This document shows, piece by piece, positions 28,301 to 38,124 of a DNA stretch of 64,000 nucleotides. Made by a program: the position numbers and the translations under genes. Source of the stretch: Tardiphaga sp. P9-11 (GTDB lineage Bacteria; Pseudomonadota; Alphaproteobacteria; Rhizobiales; Xanthobacteraceae); assembly GCF_008329525.1 (NCBI RefSeq), contig NZ_NPKQ01000001.1, positions 248,001 to 312,000 of the forward strand, read 5' to 3'. The notes under the pieces were generated by a model. That model ran no database searches. It was not told where the DNA came from and saw only the letters and a program-made list of their open reading frames with translations. Position 1 is the stretch's first letter. Each line of letters begins with the position of its first letter.

Positions 28301-29365
28301 ATGACCATCACCCGCCGCAAGCTTCTCGCATCCGCAGGCGGCCTCGCCGCAGCGGCGGGACTATCGGCCATCTGGGCTTCCCGCATGACCAATTATGACG
28401 GCCCCGTCTCCGATCACTTCGACGGCAAGATCTTCTTCGATCCAGATGGCGCGCCGCCGAGGTCACTCGGCGAAGTGCTGCGCTGGCAATTCGGCGGCGG
28501 CCGTACCCGCGAGGTCTGGCCGGATTGGGTCGAGAACGAATTTGCCGATACACCGCCGGCAAAGGTCGAGGGCACGGGTGTTCGATTTTCCTATGTCGGC
28601 CACGCGAGTTGGCTGATTCAGACCGCCGGGATCAACATCCTGTTCGATCCGGTGTGGTCCGACCGCGTCTCGCCATTCTCCTTTGCCGGGCCGAAGCGCC
28701 ACAGCGCGCCGGGTATCGCGTTCGAGCGGCTGCCTAAGATCGATGTCGTGCTGGTGTCGCACGGTCACTACGACCATCTCGATCTTCCCACACTGTCGAA
28801 GCTATCAGCCAAATTTGCGCCGCGCGTGATCACGCCGCTCGGTAACGACGTCACGATGAAGAGCGCCGACAGCACGATCAAGGCCGAGGCCTATGACTGG
28901 AAGGATCGCGTCGAGCTCGGCAATGGCCTCGCCGTCACGCTGGTGCCGACGCGGCACTGGACCGCGCGCGGCCTGTTCGACCGCAACAAATCGCTGTGGG
29001 CGAGCTTCGTGCTGGAGACGCCAGCCGGCAAGATCTACATCGTCGGCGATAGCGGCTATGGCGACGGCGGGCACTTCCGCCGCGTGCGCGAGGCGCATGG
29101 TGCTATCAGGCTCGCGATCCTGCCGATCGGTGCCTATGAGCCGCGCTGGTTCATGAAGGACCAGCACATGAATCCGGAAGATGCGGTGAAGGCGCTTGGC
29201 GATTGCGGCGCGCAGCAGGCGCTGGCGAGCCATCACAGCACATTCCAACTCACCGACGAGGCGATCGATGGGCCGGTGAAAGGACTAGCCGCGGCATGCA
29301 GTGCGGCAGAGTTGCCGCGCGAGACGTTCAGGACATTGAAGCCTGGACAAGTGGTGGAGATCTAG
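28301..29365 (+). CDS. MBL-fold metallo-hydrolase, exported
   Basis: 354 residues from ATG 28301. A twin-arginine-like leader (ITRRKLLASAGGLAAAAG) ends in a hydrophobic stretch. The zinc motif HGHYDHLD (HxHxDH), RHWTARGLFDRNKSLWASF, the IVGDSGYGDGGHF aspartate and a late ASHHSTFQL fit the beta-lactamase superfamily 2 / NAPE-PLD-like group. Such enzymes cleave phosphodiesters or lactones; the substrate here is unknown. Divergent from ffh, convergent to the SIMPL gene. Confidence 0.86.
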   Translation: MTITRRKLLASAGGLAAAAGLSAIWASRMTNYDGPVSDHFDGKIFFDPDGAPPRSLGEVLRWQFGGGRTREVWPDWVENEFADTPPAKVEGTGVRFSYVGHASWLIQTAGINILFDPVWSDRVSPFSFAGPKRHSAPGIAFERLPKIDVVLVSHGHYDHLDLPTLSKLSAKFAPRVITPLGNDVTMKSADSTIKAEAYDWKDRVELGNGLAVTLVPTRHWTARGLFDRNKSLWASFVLETPAGKIYIVGDSGYGDGGHFRRVREAHGAIRLAILPIGAYEPRWFMKDQHMNPEDAVKALGDCGAQQALASHHSTFQLTDEAIDGPVKGLAAACSAAELPRETFRTLKPGQVVEI

Positions 29366-29371
29366 CGGGCT

Positions 29372-30079
29372 TTACTGCGCCGGCTTGATCTCCCAGCTCA
29401 CGCTGACATTCACGCGCAGCACTTCCTCGCCTTGCGCCACCGGAGCGGAGGCCACGTCGGCGGCCATCTTGCGCAGCATCATCGGCGCCGGCGCGCTGCC
29501 GGAGTCCTCGGAGATGTTGATCGGCGCGCCAAGCGTGATGCCTGCCGCCTTGGCATAGATCTCCGCCTTGCGCCGCGCATCGGCAATCGCTTGGGTGCGC
29601 GCATCGTCGAGCAGTTGCGACGCCTTGGTCACCATGAAATTGATGCCGCCGACCTCATTGGCGCCCGAGGACACCAGCGTGTCGATGGCGCCGGCGACCT
29701 TGGTCACATCGCGCACGCGAATGGTGACGCGGTTGCTGGCGCGATAACCCGAGACGACGTTGGGACCAGGATTGGGACGGGTCTGCTGTGCATATTGCGG
29801 AAACAGCGACAGCCGCGACGTCTGCATGTCCTTCTCGGCGATGCCGGCGCTCTTCAACGCCGTCAGCACTTTGGCCATCGCGGCGTTGTTAGCTTCCGCA
29901 GCCTCGCGAGCGGTCTTGGCGTCGGTGGTCACGCCGCCATCGACGACAGCGAGATCCGGCGGCACCGAGACGGTGCCTTCGCCGGACACGGAGATCATTG
30001 GCGGTGGATTGACCTGCGCGAGGGCAGGAGTGGCGATAAGCGCAATGCCGAAAACGGCGAGAGTCAGATGATTTGTCAT
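29372..30079 (-). CDS. Exported SIMPL (DUF541) domain protein
   Basis: 235 residues from ATG 30079. Signal peptide ending at TPALAQ, then the SIMPL/DUF541 domain: ISVSGEGTVSVPPDLAVVDGGV at its start, TSRLSLFPQY in the middle and a VSVSWEIKP ending. Members include E. coli YggE (oxidative-stress related) and BP26 surface antigens. It lies 53 bp after the GyrI-like gene and is probably co-transcribed. Function unknown. Confidence 0.87.
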   Translation of the reverse strand: MTNHLTLAVFGIALIATPALAQVNPPPMISVSGEGTVSVPPDLAVVDGGVTTDAKTAREAAEANNAAMAKVLTALKSAGIAEKDMQTSRLSLFPQYAQQTRPNPGPNVVSGYRASNRVTIRVRDVTKVAGAIDTLVSSGANEVGGINFMVTKASQLLDDARTQAIADARRKAEIYAKAAGITLGAPINISEDSGSAPAPMMLRKMAADVASAPVAQGEEVLRVNVSVSWEIKPAQ

Positions 30080-30132
30080 GCCCGATCTCTCGCGACCGTC
30101 CAAGGCTTCTTTATGGCAGCGTTGTCGTTCAG

Positions 30133-30867
30133 CTACTTCAACGGCACATAGACATTGATGACCAGCTTGTCTTCCGCCGTCTTCAAGGGATCGACCATGT
30201 ATTCCTCGATGAACGTGTCTTTCGCCTCTAGCTTCTTGTCATCGAGGTGATTGGTGATCGCCTCATAGGTGTTGTCCATATTGTCGTAGGAGCCGCGATG
30301 GACGAACTTCAGCGCCTTGCCGTCGGGTGACAGGCCCATCTTCATCGCCTTCGGCAGATTCTTCACCTCCTGATCGACCGGGATTTCCGCGAGGAAGGTG
30401 AAGCCGGTATCGTCTGTCGTGGTGTAGACGATCATCGGGTTGCCCGATGATTTGACGCCCTGTTTGTCGAGCACGGTGGTGATCTGCTTGAACGCATCCA
30501 TCAGCGTATCGAAGGCCGAATCCCAATTGGCCTTGCCGACGAACGTCACCATCTGCTTCGGCGACAGCGTGATTTCCTCGCCGAACGGATCGGCAACCTG
30601 GACCTGAGGCGCAGGGGGCGTTGCGGGGGCCTGCGCTGCAGCGGGCGGCGGTGCCGGCGCGACGGGGGCCGGCGTCTCCGGTGTGGCGGGAGCGGGAGTG
30701 GTAGGAGCCGCTGCCGCCGGAGCTGGTGTCGCGGGCGGGGTGGCCGGGGTGCTTGCCGCTGGCGGCGTGGCGGGTGGAGATTGCGCCCAGGCCGCGGCGT
30801 TTAGCGTCAGCGCGGCTGCCGGGATCAGCGCCACAGTGGCGAAGCGGGACAGGCGAGAACGGGTCAT
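30133..30867 (-). CDS. Exported protein with GyrI-like effector-binding domain and Pro/Ala linker
   Basis: 244 residues from ATG 30867. A signal peptide (RFATVALIPAAALTLNAAAWAQ) is followed by about 60 residues of PPATPAP/TPAPATPE repeats, a likely wall-spanning or flexible linker. The C-terminal part (VTFVGKANWDSAF, MIVYTTTDDTGFTFLAEIPV, KFVHRGSYDNMDNTYEAI, EEYMVDP) is the GyrI-like / AraC effector-binding fold, unusual outside the cytoplasm. It precedes the SIMPL gene in one transcription unit and is divergent from dapF. Confidence 0.82.
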   Translation of the reverse strand: MTRSRLSRFATVALIPAAALTLNAAAWAQSPPATPPAASTPATPPATPAPAAAAPTTPAPATPETPAPVAPAPPPAAAQAPATPPAPQVQVADPFGEEITLSPKQMVTFVGKANWDSAFDTLMDAFKQITTVLDKQGVKSSGNPMIVYTTTDDTGFTFLAEIPVDQEVKNLPKAMKMGLSPDGKALKFVHRGSYDNMDNTYEAITNHLDDKKLEAKDTFIEEYMVDPLKTAEDKLVINVYVPLK

Positions 30868-31061
30868 TCGAAGGGTCTCCAGTGACATCCTGCAGCGCAG
30901 CGGCCGGCAATATGCGCGATATGGCATCATGGTAACACGCAGCCGCGGCTTTCGTCCCCTCTCCAAATTGCGCAGGGCCATTCAAAACAGCCGACACAGA
31001 ATAGCCGCACTGGCCAATCCGCCCGGCCTCGCCATATAAGGCTGGGATAACGGGACACGAC

Positions 31062-31934
31062 ATGAGTGCATTGGCCAACCATTCCTTCGCCAAGATGAAC
31101 GGCATCGGCAACGAGATCGTCGTCATCGACCTGCGCGACACCGCCTCCGGCATCACGCCGGCCGACGCCCGCGCCGTGGCCGCGCCCGAAGGCGTGCCTT
31201 ATGACCAGTTGATGGTGCTGCAGAAGCCCCGTCTCGCCGGCACCGACGCCTTTGTTTCGATCTACAACAATGACGGCTCCGAAGCCGGCGCCTGCGGCAA
31301 TGGCATGCGCTGCGTGGCGCGGCAGACTTTCGCTGGCGGTGACAAGACGGCGCTGACCTTCGAGACGAAGGCTGGCCTGATCAATTGCTGGCAAGGCCCG
31401 GCGCCGGATCTCTATACGGTGGACATGGGCACGCCGAAGTTCGGCTGGCGGGACATTCCCCTCGCCGAGGAATTCCGCGACACCCGCGGCATCGAGCTGC
31501 AGATCGGGCCGATCGACGCGCCGATTTTGCACACGCCGTCAGTGGTGAGCATGGGCAATCCCCATGCGATCTTCTGGGTGGACGACATCCTGGCCTATGA
31601 TCTCGAAAAGTTCGGCCCGCTGCTGGAAAACCATCCGATCTTCCCGGATCGCGCCAATATCACGCTGGCCCATATCGTCGACCGCGATCACATCGTGATG
31701 CGCACCTGGGAGCGCGGCGCCGGCCTCACCAAGGCCTGCGGCTCCGCGGCTTGCGCAACCGCTGTTGCTGCCGCGCGTCTGCGCCGGACCAACCGCACCG
31801 TGCATATGACGCTGCCCGGCGGCGAGCTGACCATCGAATGGCGTCAGAGCGACGACCATGTGCTAATGACCGGGCCGGCGGCGTTTGAATATGAAGGCCG
31901 TTTCGATCCGAAGCTGTTTGCTTCGATCGCATAG
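31062..31934 (+). CDS. dapF: Diaminopimelate epimerase
   Basis: 290 residues. The two catalytic cysteines are visible in [11 protein letters not shown] and KACGSAACA, in the two half-domains. The N-terminal [17 protein letters not shown] is canonical. It interconverts LL- and meso-diaminopimelate for peptidoglycan and lysine. It is convergent with the pseudouridine synthase, with stops 3 bp apart. Confidence 0.97.
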   Translation: MSALANHSFAKMNGIGNEIVVIDLRDTASGITPADARAVAAPEGVPYDQLMVLQKPRLAGTDAFVSIYNNDGSEAGACGNGMRCVARQTFAGGDKTALTFETKAGLINCWQGPAPDLYTVDMGTPKFGWRDIPLAEEFRDTRGIELQIGPIDAPILHTPSVVSMGNPHAIFWVDDILAYDLEKFGPLLENHPIFPDRANITLAHIVDRDHIVMRTWERGAGLTKACGSAACATAVAAARLRRTNRTVHMTLPGGELTIEWRQSDDHVLMTGPAAFEYEGRFDPKLFASIA

Positions 31935-31937
31935 GCC

Positions 31938-32708
31938 CTACTCCCCGTTCCAGCCGCACGCTTTGAGCCGCTCATGCAGGTGCGGCGGGGCCGGCGCGAC
32001 AACGCGGATCGGGTCCTTGTTGCGCGAGATCGGAATCACGATCTCCCGCGCGTGCAGATGCAGCGTCGGCTCGCCAAATCTTGGCCCGTTGCCATAGATG
32101 TTGTCGCCAACGATCGGAAAACCTGACGATGCCGAGTGCACGCGCAGTTGATGCGTGCGCCCCGTCACCGGCTCCAGCGCCAGCCAGCTCATGCCGCCAC
32201 CGCGGCCGAGCACGGTGAAATTCGAGACGGCCTTCAGTCCCTCGGGATCCGGCTTCATCCACCAGCCCCGATCGGCATTGAGCCGACCGAGCGGCATGTC
32301 GATCACGCCAGAATCCTCCGCAGGGCCGCCCTCGACCACCGCCCAATAAGTCTTTCTGATGCGGCTGTGCTTGAACAGCAGACCGAGCGATGCCGTGGCC
32401 TTCCGATGACGCCCGAGCACCAGGCAGCCGGACGTGTCGCGATCGAGCCTATGGGCCAGAACGGGCGCGCGCGGCAGGCCATAGCGCAGGAATTCGAACG
32501 AGGTTTCCAGATTGGCGCCGCCTTTGGGGCCGCGATGCACCGGCAGGCCGGCCGGCTTGTCGATCACCAGCATCAACCCGTCACGGTGCAGCACCCGCCC
32601 CAGGATTTCGGCCTCGGTCAGCTCCACCGCGTCGGTGCGGGGTTCCAGCCGGGGCTCGACCTCCGACCTGATATCTTCGTCACTTTCGCTGGCGTTGCTT
32701 TGATTCAT
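31938..32708 (-). CDS. RluA-family RNA pseudouridine synthase
   Basis: 256 residues. The catalytic motif LAHRLDRDTSGCLVLG (with the active-site Asp), the N-terminal DKPAGLPVHRGPKG and the RTHQLRVHSASSGFPIVGD segment are diagnostic. There is no S4 domain, so it is a short single-domain member whose target (rRNA or tRNA) cannot be told. Its start is only 28 bp from the ftsY start on the opposite strand, leaving very little room for two promoters. Confidence 0.92.
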   Translation of the reverse strand: MNQSNASESDEDIRSEVEPRLEPRTDAVELTEAEILGRVLHRDGLMLVIDKPAGLPVHRGPKGGANLETSFEFLRYGLPRAPVLAHRLDRDTSGCLVLGRHRKATASLGLLFKHSRIRKTYWAVVEGGPAEDSGVIDMPLGRLNADRGWWMKPDPEGLKAVSNFTVLGRGGGMSWLALEPVTGRTHQLRVHSASSGFPIVGDNIYGNGPRFGEPTLHLHAREIVIPISRNKDPIRVVAPAPPHLHERLKACGWNGE

Positions 32709-32736
32709 GGCGCGAAACGGCTAACACACCCCCGAC

Positions 32737-33681
32737 ATGAGCGACACTCCCGAAACGCCAAAACTGAGCTGGTGGCGACGGCTCTCCGGCGGGTTGAAGC
32801 GCACTTCGAGCGCCCTTGGCACCGCGGTCGCCGACCTCGTGACCAAGCGCAAGCTCGACCGCGCGATGCTCGAAGACATCGAGGACGTGCTGCTGCGCGC
32901 CGATCTGGGCACCGAAGTAGCGGCGCGGATTTCCGCCGCCGTCGGCCATGGCCGCTACGACAAGGCGATCTCCGCCGATGAAGTGAAGACCGTCGTGGCC
33001 ACTGAGGTCGAGAAGGTACTCTCGGCCGTAGCCAAGCCTCTGGTCATCGATACCGCCCACAAGCCGTTCGTGATCCTCGTCGTCGGCGTCAACGGTTCCG
33101 GCAAGACCACCACCATCGGCAAGCTGGCGTCCACATTCTCCGCCGAAGGCCGCAAGGTGATGCTCGCCGCCGGCGACACGTTTCGCGCGGCTGCCATCGA
33201 GCAGCTCAAGGTCTGGGGCGAACGCAACAAGGTGCCGGTCATCGCCGGCGCCCAAGGTTCGGATTCGGCGAGCCTGGCCTTCACCGCCGTCACCGCGGCG
33301 CGCGACGACAATCGCGACGTCCTGCTGATCGACACCGCCGGCCGGCTACAGAACAAGACCGAACTGATGGTCGAGCTCGAGAAAGTCGTGCGCGTGATCA
33401 AGAAGGTCGATGCCACAGCGCCGCATGCGGTGCTGCTGGTGCTCGACGCCACGGTAGGACAAAACGCGCTGTCGCAAGTCGAGGCGTTTCATCGTACGGC
33501 TGGCGTCACCGGCCTCGTAATGACCAAGCTCGACGGCACCGCGCGCGGCGGCATCCTCGTGGCGCTGTCCGAGAAGTACAAGCTGCCGGTGCATTTCATC
33601 GGCGTCGGCGAAGGCATTGACGATCTTGCGCCCTTCACCGCCAAAGACTTCGCGCAAGCGATTGCAGGGATTGAAAGCTGA
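32737..33681 (+). CDS. ftsY: Signal recognition particle receptor FtsY
   Basis: 314 residues. The NG domain is complete: [17 protein letters not shown] (G1), [11 protein letters not shown] (I-box region), DTAGRLQNK (G3) and [10 protein letters not shown] (G4). The acidic N-terminal A domain is short, as in other alphaproteobacteria. It docks SRP ribosomes at the membrane with Ffh. The next gene starts one base after its stop, so they form an operon. Confidence 0.97.
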   Translation: MSDTPETPKLSWWRRLSGGLKRTSSALGTAVADLVTKRKLDRAMLEDIEDVLLRADLGTEVAARISAAVGHGRYDKAISADEVKTVVATEVEKVLSAVAKPLVIDTAHKPFVILVVGVNGSGKTTTIGKLASTFSAEGRKVMLAAGDTFRAAAIEQLKVWGERNKVPVIAGAQGSDSASLAFTAVTAARDDNRDVLLIDTAGRLQNKTELMVELEKVVRVIKKVDATAPHAVLLVLDATVGQNALSQVEAFHRTAGVTGLVMTKLDGTARGGILVALSEKYKLPVHFIGVGEGIDDLAPFTAKDFAQAIAGIES

Positions 33682-33682
33682 C

Positions 33683-34294
33683 ATGACTGACGTGATCGAC
33701 AAGAAGCAGCCGCATCCGCTGTTCAAGCTCGCCACCGAGCTCGGGCCGCTGATCGTGTTCTTCGTCGCCAATGCGAAATTCAACCTGTTCGTCGCCACCG
33801 GCGCCTTCATGGTGGCGATCGTCACGGCGATGATCGCGTCTTATGTCGTGGTCAAGCATGTGCCGATCATGGCGCTGGTCACGGCCGTTATCGTGCTGGT
33901 GTTCGGCACGCTGACGCTGGTGCTGCATGACGAGACCTTCATCAAGGTCAAGCCGACCATCATCTATGGATTGTTCGCCGTAATCCTCGGCGGCGGCTTG
34001 CTGTTCGGCCGTTCCTTCATCGCCATCATGTTCGACCAGATGTTCAACCTGACGCCCGAAGGCTGGCGCGCGCTGACGCTGCGCTGGGCGCTGTTCTTCT
34101 TCGCGATGGCGCTTCTCAACGAAGCGATCTGGCGCACCCAGAGCACGGATTTCTGGGTGACCTTCAAGGCGTTCGGCGTGATCCCGCTGACCATGGTATT
34201 CGCTGTGGCGCAGATGCCGCTGATCAAGCGTTACAGCATTGAGCCGGCGACGCTCGCGGAAAGCGCCGCCGATGAAGGCGATGTGAGGAAGTAA
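33683..34294 (+). CDS. yciB: Septation protein A / YciB (IspZ family)
   Basis: 203 residues from ATG 33683, one base after the ftsY stop. Five or more hydrophobic helices; the conserved [18 protein letters not shown] and [16 protein letters not shown] segments identify the intracellular septation protein A family. It is an inner-membrane protein linked to cell division and envelope synthesis. The ftsY-ispZ pairing is usual in this group. Confidence 0.92.
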   Translation: MTDVIDKKQPHPLFKLATELGPLIVFFVANAKFNLFVATGAFMVAIVTAMIASYVVVKHVPIMALVTAVIVLVFGTLTLVLHDETFIKVKPTIIYGLFAVILGGGLLFGRSFIAIMFDQMFNLTPEGWRALTLRWALFFFAMALLNEAIWRTQSTDFWVTFKAFGVIPLTMVFAVAQMPLIKRYSIEPATLAESAADEGDVRK

Positions 34295-34301
34295 CTCTGA
34301 C

Positions 34302-34347
34302 CGTTATTCCGGAACGATCGCGCATCTTCACGCGCTCCGGAATGACG
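34302..34347. repeat. Short palindromic repeat between convergent genes
   Basis: CGTTATTCCGGA (34302-34313) and TCCGGAATGACG (34336-34347) pair with one G-U. It resembles the element at 15003-15057 and separates yciB from the convergent sod gene. No T-run. Confidence 0.7.
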
Positions 34348-34364
34348 AGACAGGGACGGATGCC

Positions 34365-35120
34365 TTAGACCGCCAGCGTACCGGCCTTTGCCGCCGCGTA
34401 GCGCTCGCCGACCTTGGTCCAGTTCACCGTATTCCACCACGCCTTGAGATAATCCGGGCGACGGTTCTGGTAGGTCAGATAGTAAGCATGCTCCCAGACG
34501 TCGTTGCCCATCAGCGCGCGCTTACCGTCCATGATCGGATTGTCCTGGTTCGGACGCGTCTCGATCGACAGCTTGCCATCCTTGTCGACGATCACGAACA
34601 CCCAGCCCGAGCCGAACTGACGGCCGCCGGCGGCGTTGAAGTCGGTCTGAAATTTCTCGAGACCACCCAGGTCGCGATCGATCGCGGCAAGCACGTCGCC
34701 TTCCGGCTTGCCGCCATTCGGGCCCATAATCTGCCAGAACATGGTGTGGTTGGCATGGCCGCCGAGATTATTGCGCACACCGGTACGGATCGCCTCAGGC
34801 ACGCTGCCGAGATTGCCGAGCACCTCGATCAGCGGCTTCTCGCCAATCACCGGCGTATCCTTCGCGAAATTGTTCATGTTCGCGACATAGGCGGCGTGAT
34901 GCTTGTCGTGATGGATTTCCATCGTCTTGGCATCGATATGCGGCTCGAACGCCGTGACCGGATAGGTCAGCGGCGGCAGAATGAAGGGTGCATTGCCGGC
35001 AGCGGGGGTGGCTGGCGCAGCCGCCTGGGCGAAAGCAAGACGGGGCGCGACAACCGCGGCAGCGATGCCGGTCGCAGCGAGCATGAGATGGCGTCGGGAC
35101 ATCGATGCGGAGGTCGTCAT
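34365..35120 (-). CDS. Tat-exported superoxide dismutase (Mn-type)
   Basis: 251 residues from ATG 35120 (GGGAG Shine-Dalgarno). Twin-arginine leader (SMSRRHLMLAATGIAAAVVAP) ending near AFAQA sends the enzyme to the periplasm. The metal ligands are visible: HHDKHHAAYV, HANHTMFW, DVWEHAYY with Asp and His. The NQDNPIM segment carries the Gln of Mn-type enzymes (Fe-type have it elsewhere), so Mn or cambialistic is likely. It is convergent to yciB and lies 275 bp from the pnp stop. Confidence 0.92.
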   Translation of the reverse strand: MTTSASMSRRHLMLAATGIAAAVVAPRLAFAQAAAPATPAAGNAPFILPPLTYPVTAFEPHIDAKTMEIHHDKHHAAYVANMNNFAKDTPVIGEKPLIEVLGNLGSVPEAIRTGVRNNLGGHANHTMFWQIMGPNGGKPEGDVLAAIDRDLGGLEKFQTDFNAAGGRQFGSGWVFVIVDKDGKLSIETRPNQDNPIMDGKRALMGNDVWEHAYYLTYQNRRPDYLKAWWNTVNWTKVGERYAAAKAGTLAV

Positions 35121-35339
35121 GGGGCTTCTCCCTGAGGAATTTTGCCGGTGCGTCAAACAAATACGCAACGCATCACTGCCAGTTTCGTTTGCAGGCATTG
35201 TGACGCAGTGGGACATAGCACATCACGTGTCGGAGAGATGGTTGGTGTTGTCGTTTCTATCTAACGAGCGCGGCGGTTCTTTTTCCTCTCTTGGGGGAGG
35301 GATGATGCATGCGTGCGCGGCAAAAATTCAGGGCACAAA

Positions 35340-35369
35340 ACAAAAAGGGCGGCCTTTAGGCCGCCCTTT
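35340..35369 (-). terminator. Terminator of pnp
   Basis: Perfect 11-bp stem AAAGGGCGGCC (35344-35354) and GGCCGCCCTTT (35359-35369), TTTA loop, T-rich side on the minus strand. Confidence 0.92.
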
Positions 35370-35395
35370 CGCAACTCATCTCGCGTGAGCGAAGA

Positions 35396-37540
35396 TTACT
35401 CGGCTGCAGTCGCGCCTTCGGCCTTCTGCTTGGCTTCGAGGTCTTCACCGGTCTCCTGATCGACAGCTTTCATCGACAGGCGAGTCTTGCCGCGATCGTC
35501 GAAGCCGAGCAGCTTGACCTTGACCTTATCGCCTTCCTTGACGACATCGGAGGTCTTCTGCACGCGGCCACCGGCGAGCTGGCTGATGTGAACCAGACCA
35601 TCCTTGGCGCCGAAGAAGTTCACGAATGCACCGAACTCCATGACCTTGACCACGGTGCCTTCGTAGATCGCGTTGAGCTCCGGATCCGAAGCGATCGACT
35701 TGATCCACTTAATCGCAGCCTTGATCGACTCACCATCCGACGAAGCCACCTTCACGGTACCATCGTCTTCGATATTGACCTTGGCGCCGGTCTTTTCGAC
35801 GATCTCGCGGATCACCTTGCCGCCGGTGCCGATCACTTCACGGATCTTGTCGGTGGCGATCTTGAAGGTCTCGATGCGCGGTGCGTATTCACCGAGCTCG
35901 GCGCGGGCGTTGTTGAGCGCCTTCGACATCTCACCGAGAATGTGAATGCGGCCTTCCTTGGCCTGGCCCAGAGCGACCTTCATGATCTCTTCGGTGATAC
36001 CGGCGATCTTGATGTCCATCTGCAGCGAGGTGATGCCGGTATCGGTACCAGCCACCTTGAAGTCCATGTCGCCGAGGTGATCTTCATCACCCAGGATGTC
36101 CGACAGAACCGCGTAGCGTGCGCCTTCGAGGATGAGGCCCATGGCGATACCCGCCGTCGGACGCTTCAAGGGAACGCCCGCATCCATCAGCGCCAGCGAA
36201 GCACCGCAAACCGATGCCATCGACGACGAACCGTTGGACTCGGTGATTTCCGACACCACGCGCACGGTGTACGGGAATTCGTGGTGACCCGGCAGAACCG
36301 GATGGATCGCGCGCCAGGCGAGCTTGCCGTGGCCGATTTCGCGACGCTTGGTGCCGCCCATACGACCGGTCTCGCCGACCGAGTAGGGAGGGAAGTTGTA
36401 GTGCAACAGGAACGTCTCTTTGTACGTTCCCGACAGCGAGTCGATGTACTGCTCATCCTCACCGGTGCCGAGCGTGGTCACGACCAGCGCCTGGGTTTCA
36501 CCGCGGGTGAACAGCGCCGAACCGTGGGCACGCGGCAGCACGCCGACTTCAGCAACGATCGGACGAACGGTCGTCAGGTCGCGACCATCGATACGCTTCT
36601 TGGTGTCGAGGATGTTCCAGCGAACGATCTTCGATTCCAGCTCCTTGAAAACGCCGGCGATGCGGAGCTTGTCGTATTTCGGCTCCTGACCTTCCGGGAA
36701 GTAGTGCGCCATGGCCTTCGCCTTGACGGCGCCAACGGCAGCGTAGCGGTCCTGCTTCACAGGGATCGCGTAGGCAGCGCGCAGTTCGGCTTCGACGAGA
36801 CCGAGCATTTCCTTCTCGATTTCGCTGTCGTCGATGGTCTTGACCTCGCGCGGCTCCTTGGCGGCCTTCTCGGCGAGCTCGATGATCGCCTTGATGACCG
36901 GCTGGAAGTGGCGGTGACCGAACATCACGGCGCCGAGCATCACGTCTTCGTTGAGCTCCTTGGCTTCCGATTCCACCATCAGCACGGCGTCGCCGGTGCC
37001 GGCAACGACGAGATCGAGATTGGTGTCGGCCATCTCGTCGAGGGTCGGGTTGAGGACGTATTCGTCATTGATGAAGCCGACGCGGGCCGCACCGATCGGG
37101 CCCTGGAACGGAGCGCCGGAAATCGTCAGCGCAGCCGAAGTGGCGACCAGCGCGAGAATGTCCGGATCGTTTTCCATGTCGTGCGACAGCACGGTGACGA
37201 CGATCTGGGTTTCGTTGCGCCAGCCATCGACGAACAGCGGGCGGATCGGACGGTCGATCAGGCGGGAGACCAGTGTCTCCTTCTCGGTCGGACGACCTTC
37301 GCGCTTGAAGTAGCCACCGGGAATGCGGCCGGCTGCGTAGGTCTTCTCGATGTAGTCGACGGTCAGCGGCAGGAAGTCGATGCCATCCTTGGCAGTCTTC
37401 GCGGCGACGACGGTGGCGATGACGACGGTCTCGCCATAGGTGGCGATGACAGCGCCGTCAGCCTGACGGGCAACCTTGCCGGTTTCCAGCTTGAGCGGAC
37501 GACCGCCCCAATCGATCTCGACGGAGTGAACATTAAACAT
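35396..37540 (-). CDS. pnp: Polynucleotide phosphorylase
   Basis: 714 residues. Two RNase PH-like cores, then the KH domain ([21 protein letters not shown]) and S1 domain ([28 protein letters not shown]) at the C-terminus. The N-terminal [21 protein letters not shown] is canonical. It degrades RNA 3' to 5' with phosphate and can add tails. It follows rpsO after a 312-bp gap with a terminator and a large palindrome, and it ends in a strong terminator. Confidence 0.97.
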   Translation of the reverse strand: MFNVHSVEIDWGGRPLKLETGKVARQADGAVIATYGETVVIATVVAAKTAKDGIDFLPLTVDYIEKTYAAGRIPGGYFKREGRPTEKETLVSRLIDRPIRPLFVDGWRNETQIVVTVLSHDMENDPDILALVATSAALTISGAPFQGPIGAARVGFINDEYVLNPTLDEMADTNLDLVVAGTGDAVLMVESEAKELNEDVMLGAVMFGHRHFQPVIKAIIELAEKAAKEPREVKTIDDSEIEKEMLGLVEAELRAAYAIPVKQDRYAAVGAVKAKAMAHYFPEGQEPKYDKLRIAGVFKELESKIVRWNILDTKKRIDGRDLTTVRPIVAEVGVLPRAHGSALFTRGETQALVVTTLGTGEDEQYIDSLSGTYKETFLLHYNFPPYSVGETGRMGGTKRREIGHGKLAWRAIHPVLPGHHEFPYTVRVVSEITESNGSSSMASVCGASLALMDAGVPLKRPTAGIAMGLILEGARYAVLSDILGDEDHLGDMDFKVAGTDTGITSLQMDIKIAGITEEIMKVALGQAKEGRIHILGEMSKALNNARAELGEYAPRIETFKIATDKIREVIGTGGKVIREIVEKTGAKVNIEDDGTVKVASSDGESIKAAIKWIKSIASDPELNAIYEGTVVKVMEFGAFVNFFGAKDGLVHISQLAGGRVQKTSDVVKEGDKVKVKLLGFDDRGKTRLSMKAVDQETGEDLEAKQKAEGATAAE

Positions 37541-37783
37541 CGTGGTTTTCTTTCATGGGTTCACGGAGGACGTGACGCCGGAACAACAAAAGCCATGCGC
37601 AAGACGGCAAGAAGCTGTTCGCGTGACAGTCGCGAAATCAGCGTCCGGCGATCCTGCCATGGCTCTCGTGTTCTGAATGGCGTCCATCCTTCCGATGGTC
37701 GCGGGGATCTTTGGGGGATCGCGCCGCGCGACGAGCACCTTGCCCGTCATCGTCCAGTTGCCGGAGTGCTTCTGGACGTTATC

Positions 37784-37806
37784 GTGCGGCCCACAGTGGC
37801 CCGCAC
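37784..37806. promoter_or_regulatory. 23-bp palindrome in the pnp leader
   Basis: Arms GTGCGGCCCAC and GTGGCCCGCAC around a central A; mismatched at three positions. It could form an RNA hairpin in an rpsO-pnp read-through transcript. Confidence 0.45.
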
Positions 37807-37817
37807 TACGATTCATG

Positions 37818-37844
37818 CAAAAACGCGCGCAAGAATTGCGCGCG
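37818..37844 (-). terminator. Terminator of rpsO
   Basis: Perfect 9-bp stem CGCGCGCAA (37824-37832) and TTGCGCGCG (37836-37844), GAA loop, and on the minus strand a TTTTT tail. Confidence 0.85.
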
Positions 37845-37852
37845 AGATTGGC

Positions 37853-38122
37853 TTAGCGGCGGATGTTGTGCTTCTCGAGCAACGCCTTGTAGCGCGCCTC
37901 GTCCTTGCGCTTGATGTAGTCAAGCAGCGAACGACGCGTGGAGACGAGCTTCAAAAGACCACGACGGGAATGGTTGTCCTTGGTGTGGGTCTTGAAGTGT
38001 CCGGTCAGGTTGGCAATGCGCTCGGAGAGGATCGCAACCTGGACTTCCGGCGAACCAGTGTCGCCGGTCTTGTTGGCATTGGTCTTGATGACTTCCGCTT
38101 TGCGTTCTGCGGTAATCGACAT
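37853..38122 (-). CDS. rpsO: 30S ribosomal protein S15
   Basis: 89 residues, canonical ([50 protein letters not shown]). It binds the central domain of 16S rRNA. It starts 2 bp after truB and is followed by its own terminator before pnp. Confidence 0.98.
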   Translation of the reverse strand: MSITAERKAEVIKTNANKTGDTGSPEVQVAILSERIANLTGHFKTHTKDNHSRRGLLKLVSTRRSLLDYIKRKDEARYKALLEKHNIRR

Positions 38123-38124
38123 CG

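Larger units (their letters stand above)
37541..37852. other. rpsO-pnp intergenic region with terminator and 23-bp palindrome
   Basis: 312 bases without a gene. Near rpsO is a terminator (37818-37844). A 23-bp near-perfect palindrome (37784-37806), GTGCGG... ...CCGCAC with only three mismatched positions, follows. In enterobacteria the pnp leader is cut by RNase III at a hairpin; this one could serve similarly. The pnp promoter is presumably between, but was not identified. Confidence 0.55.
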
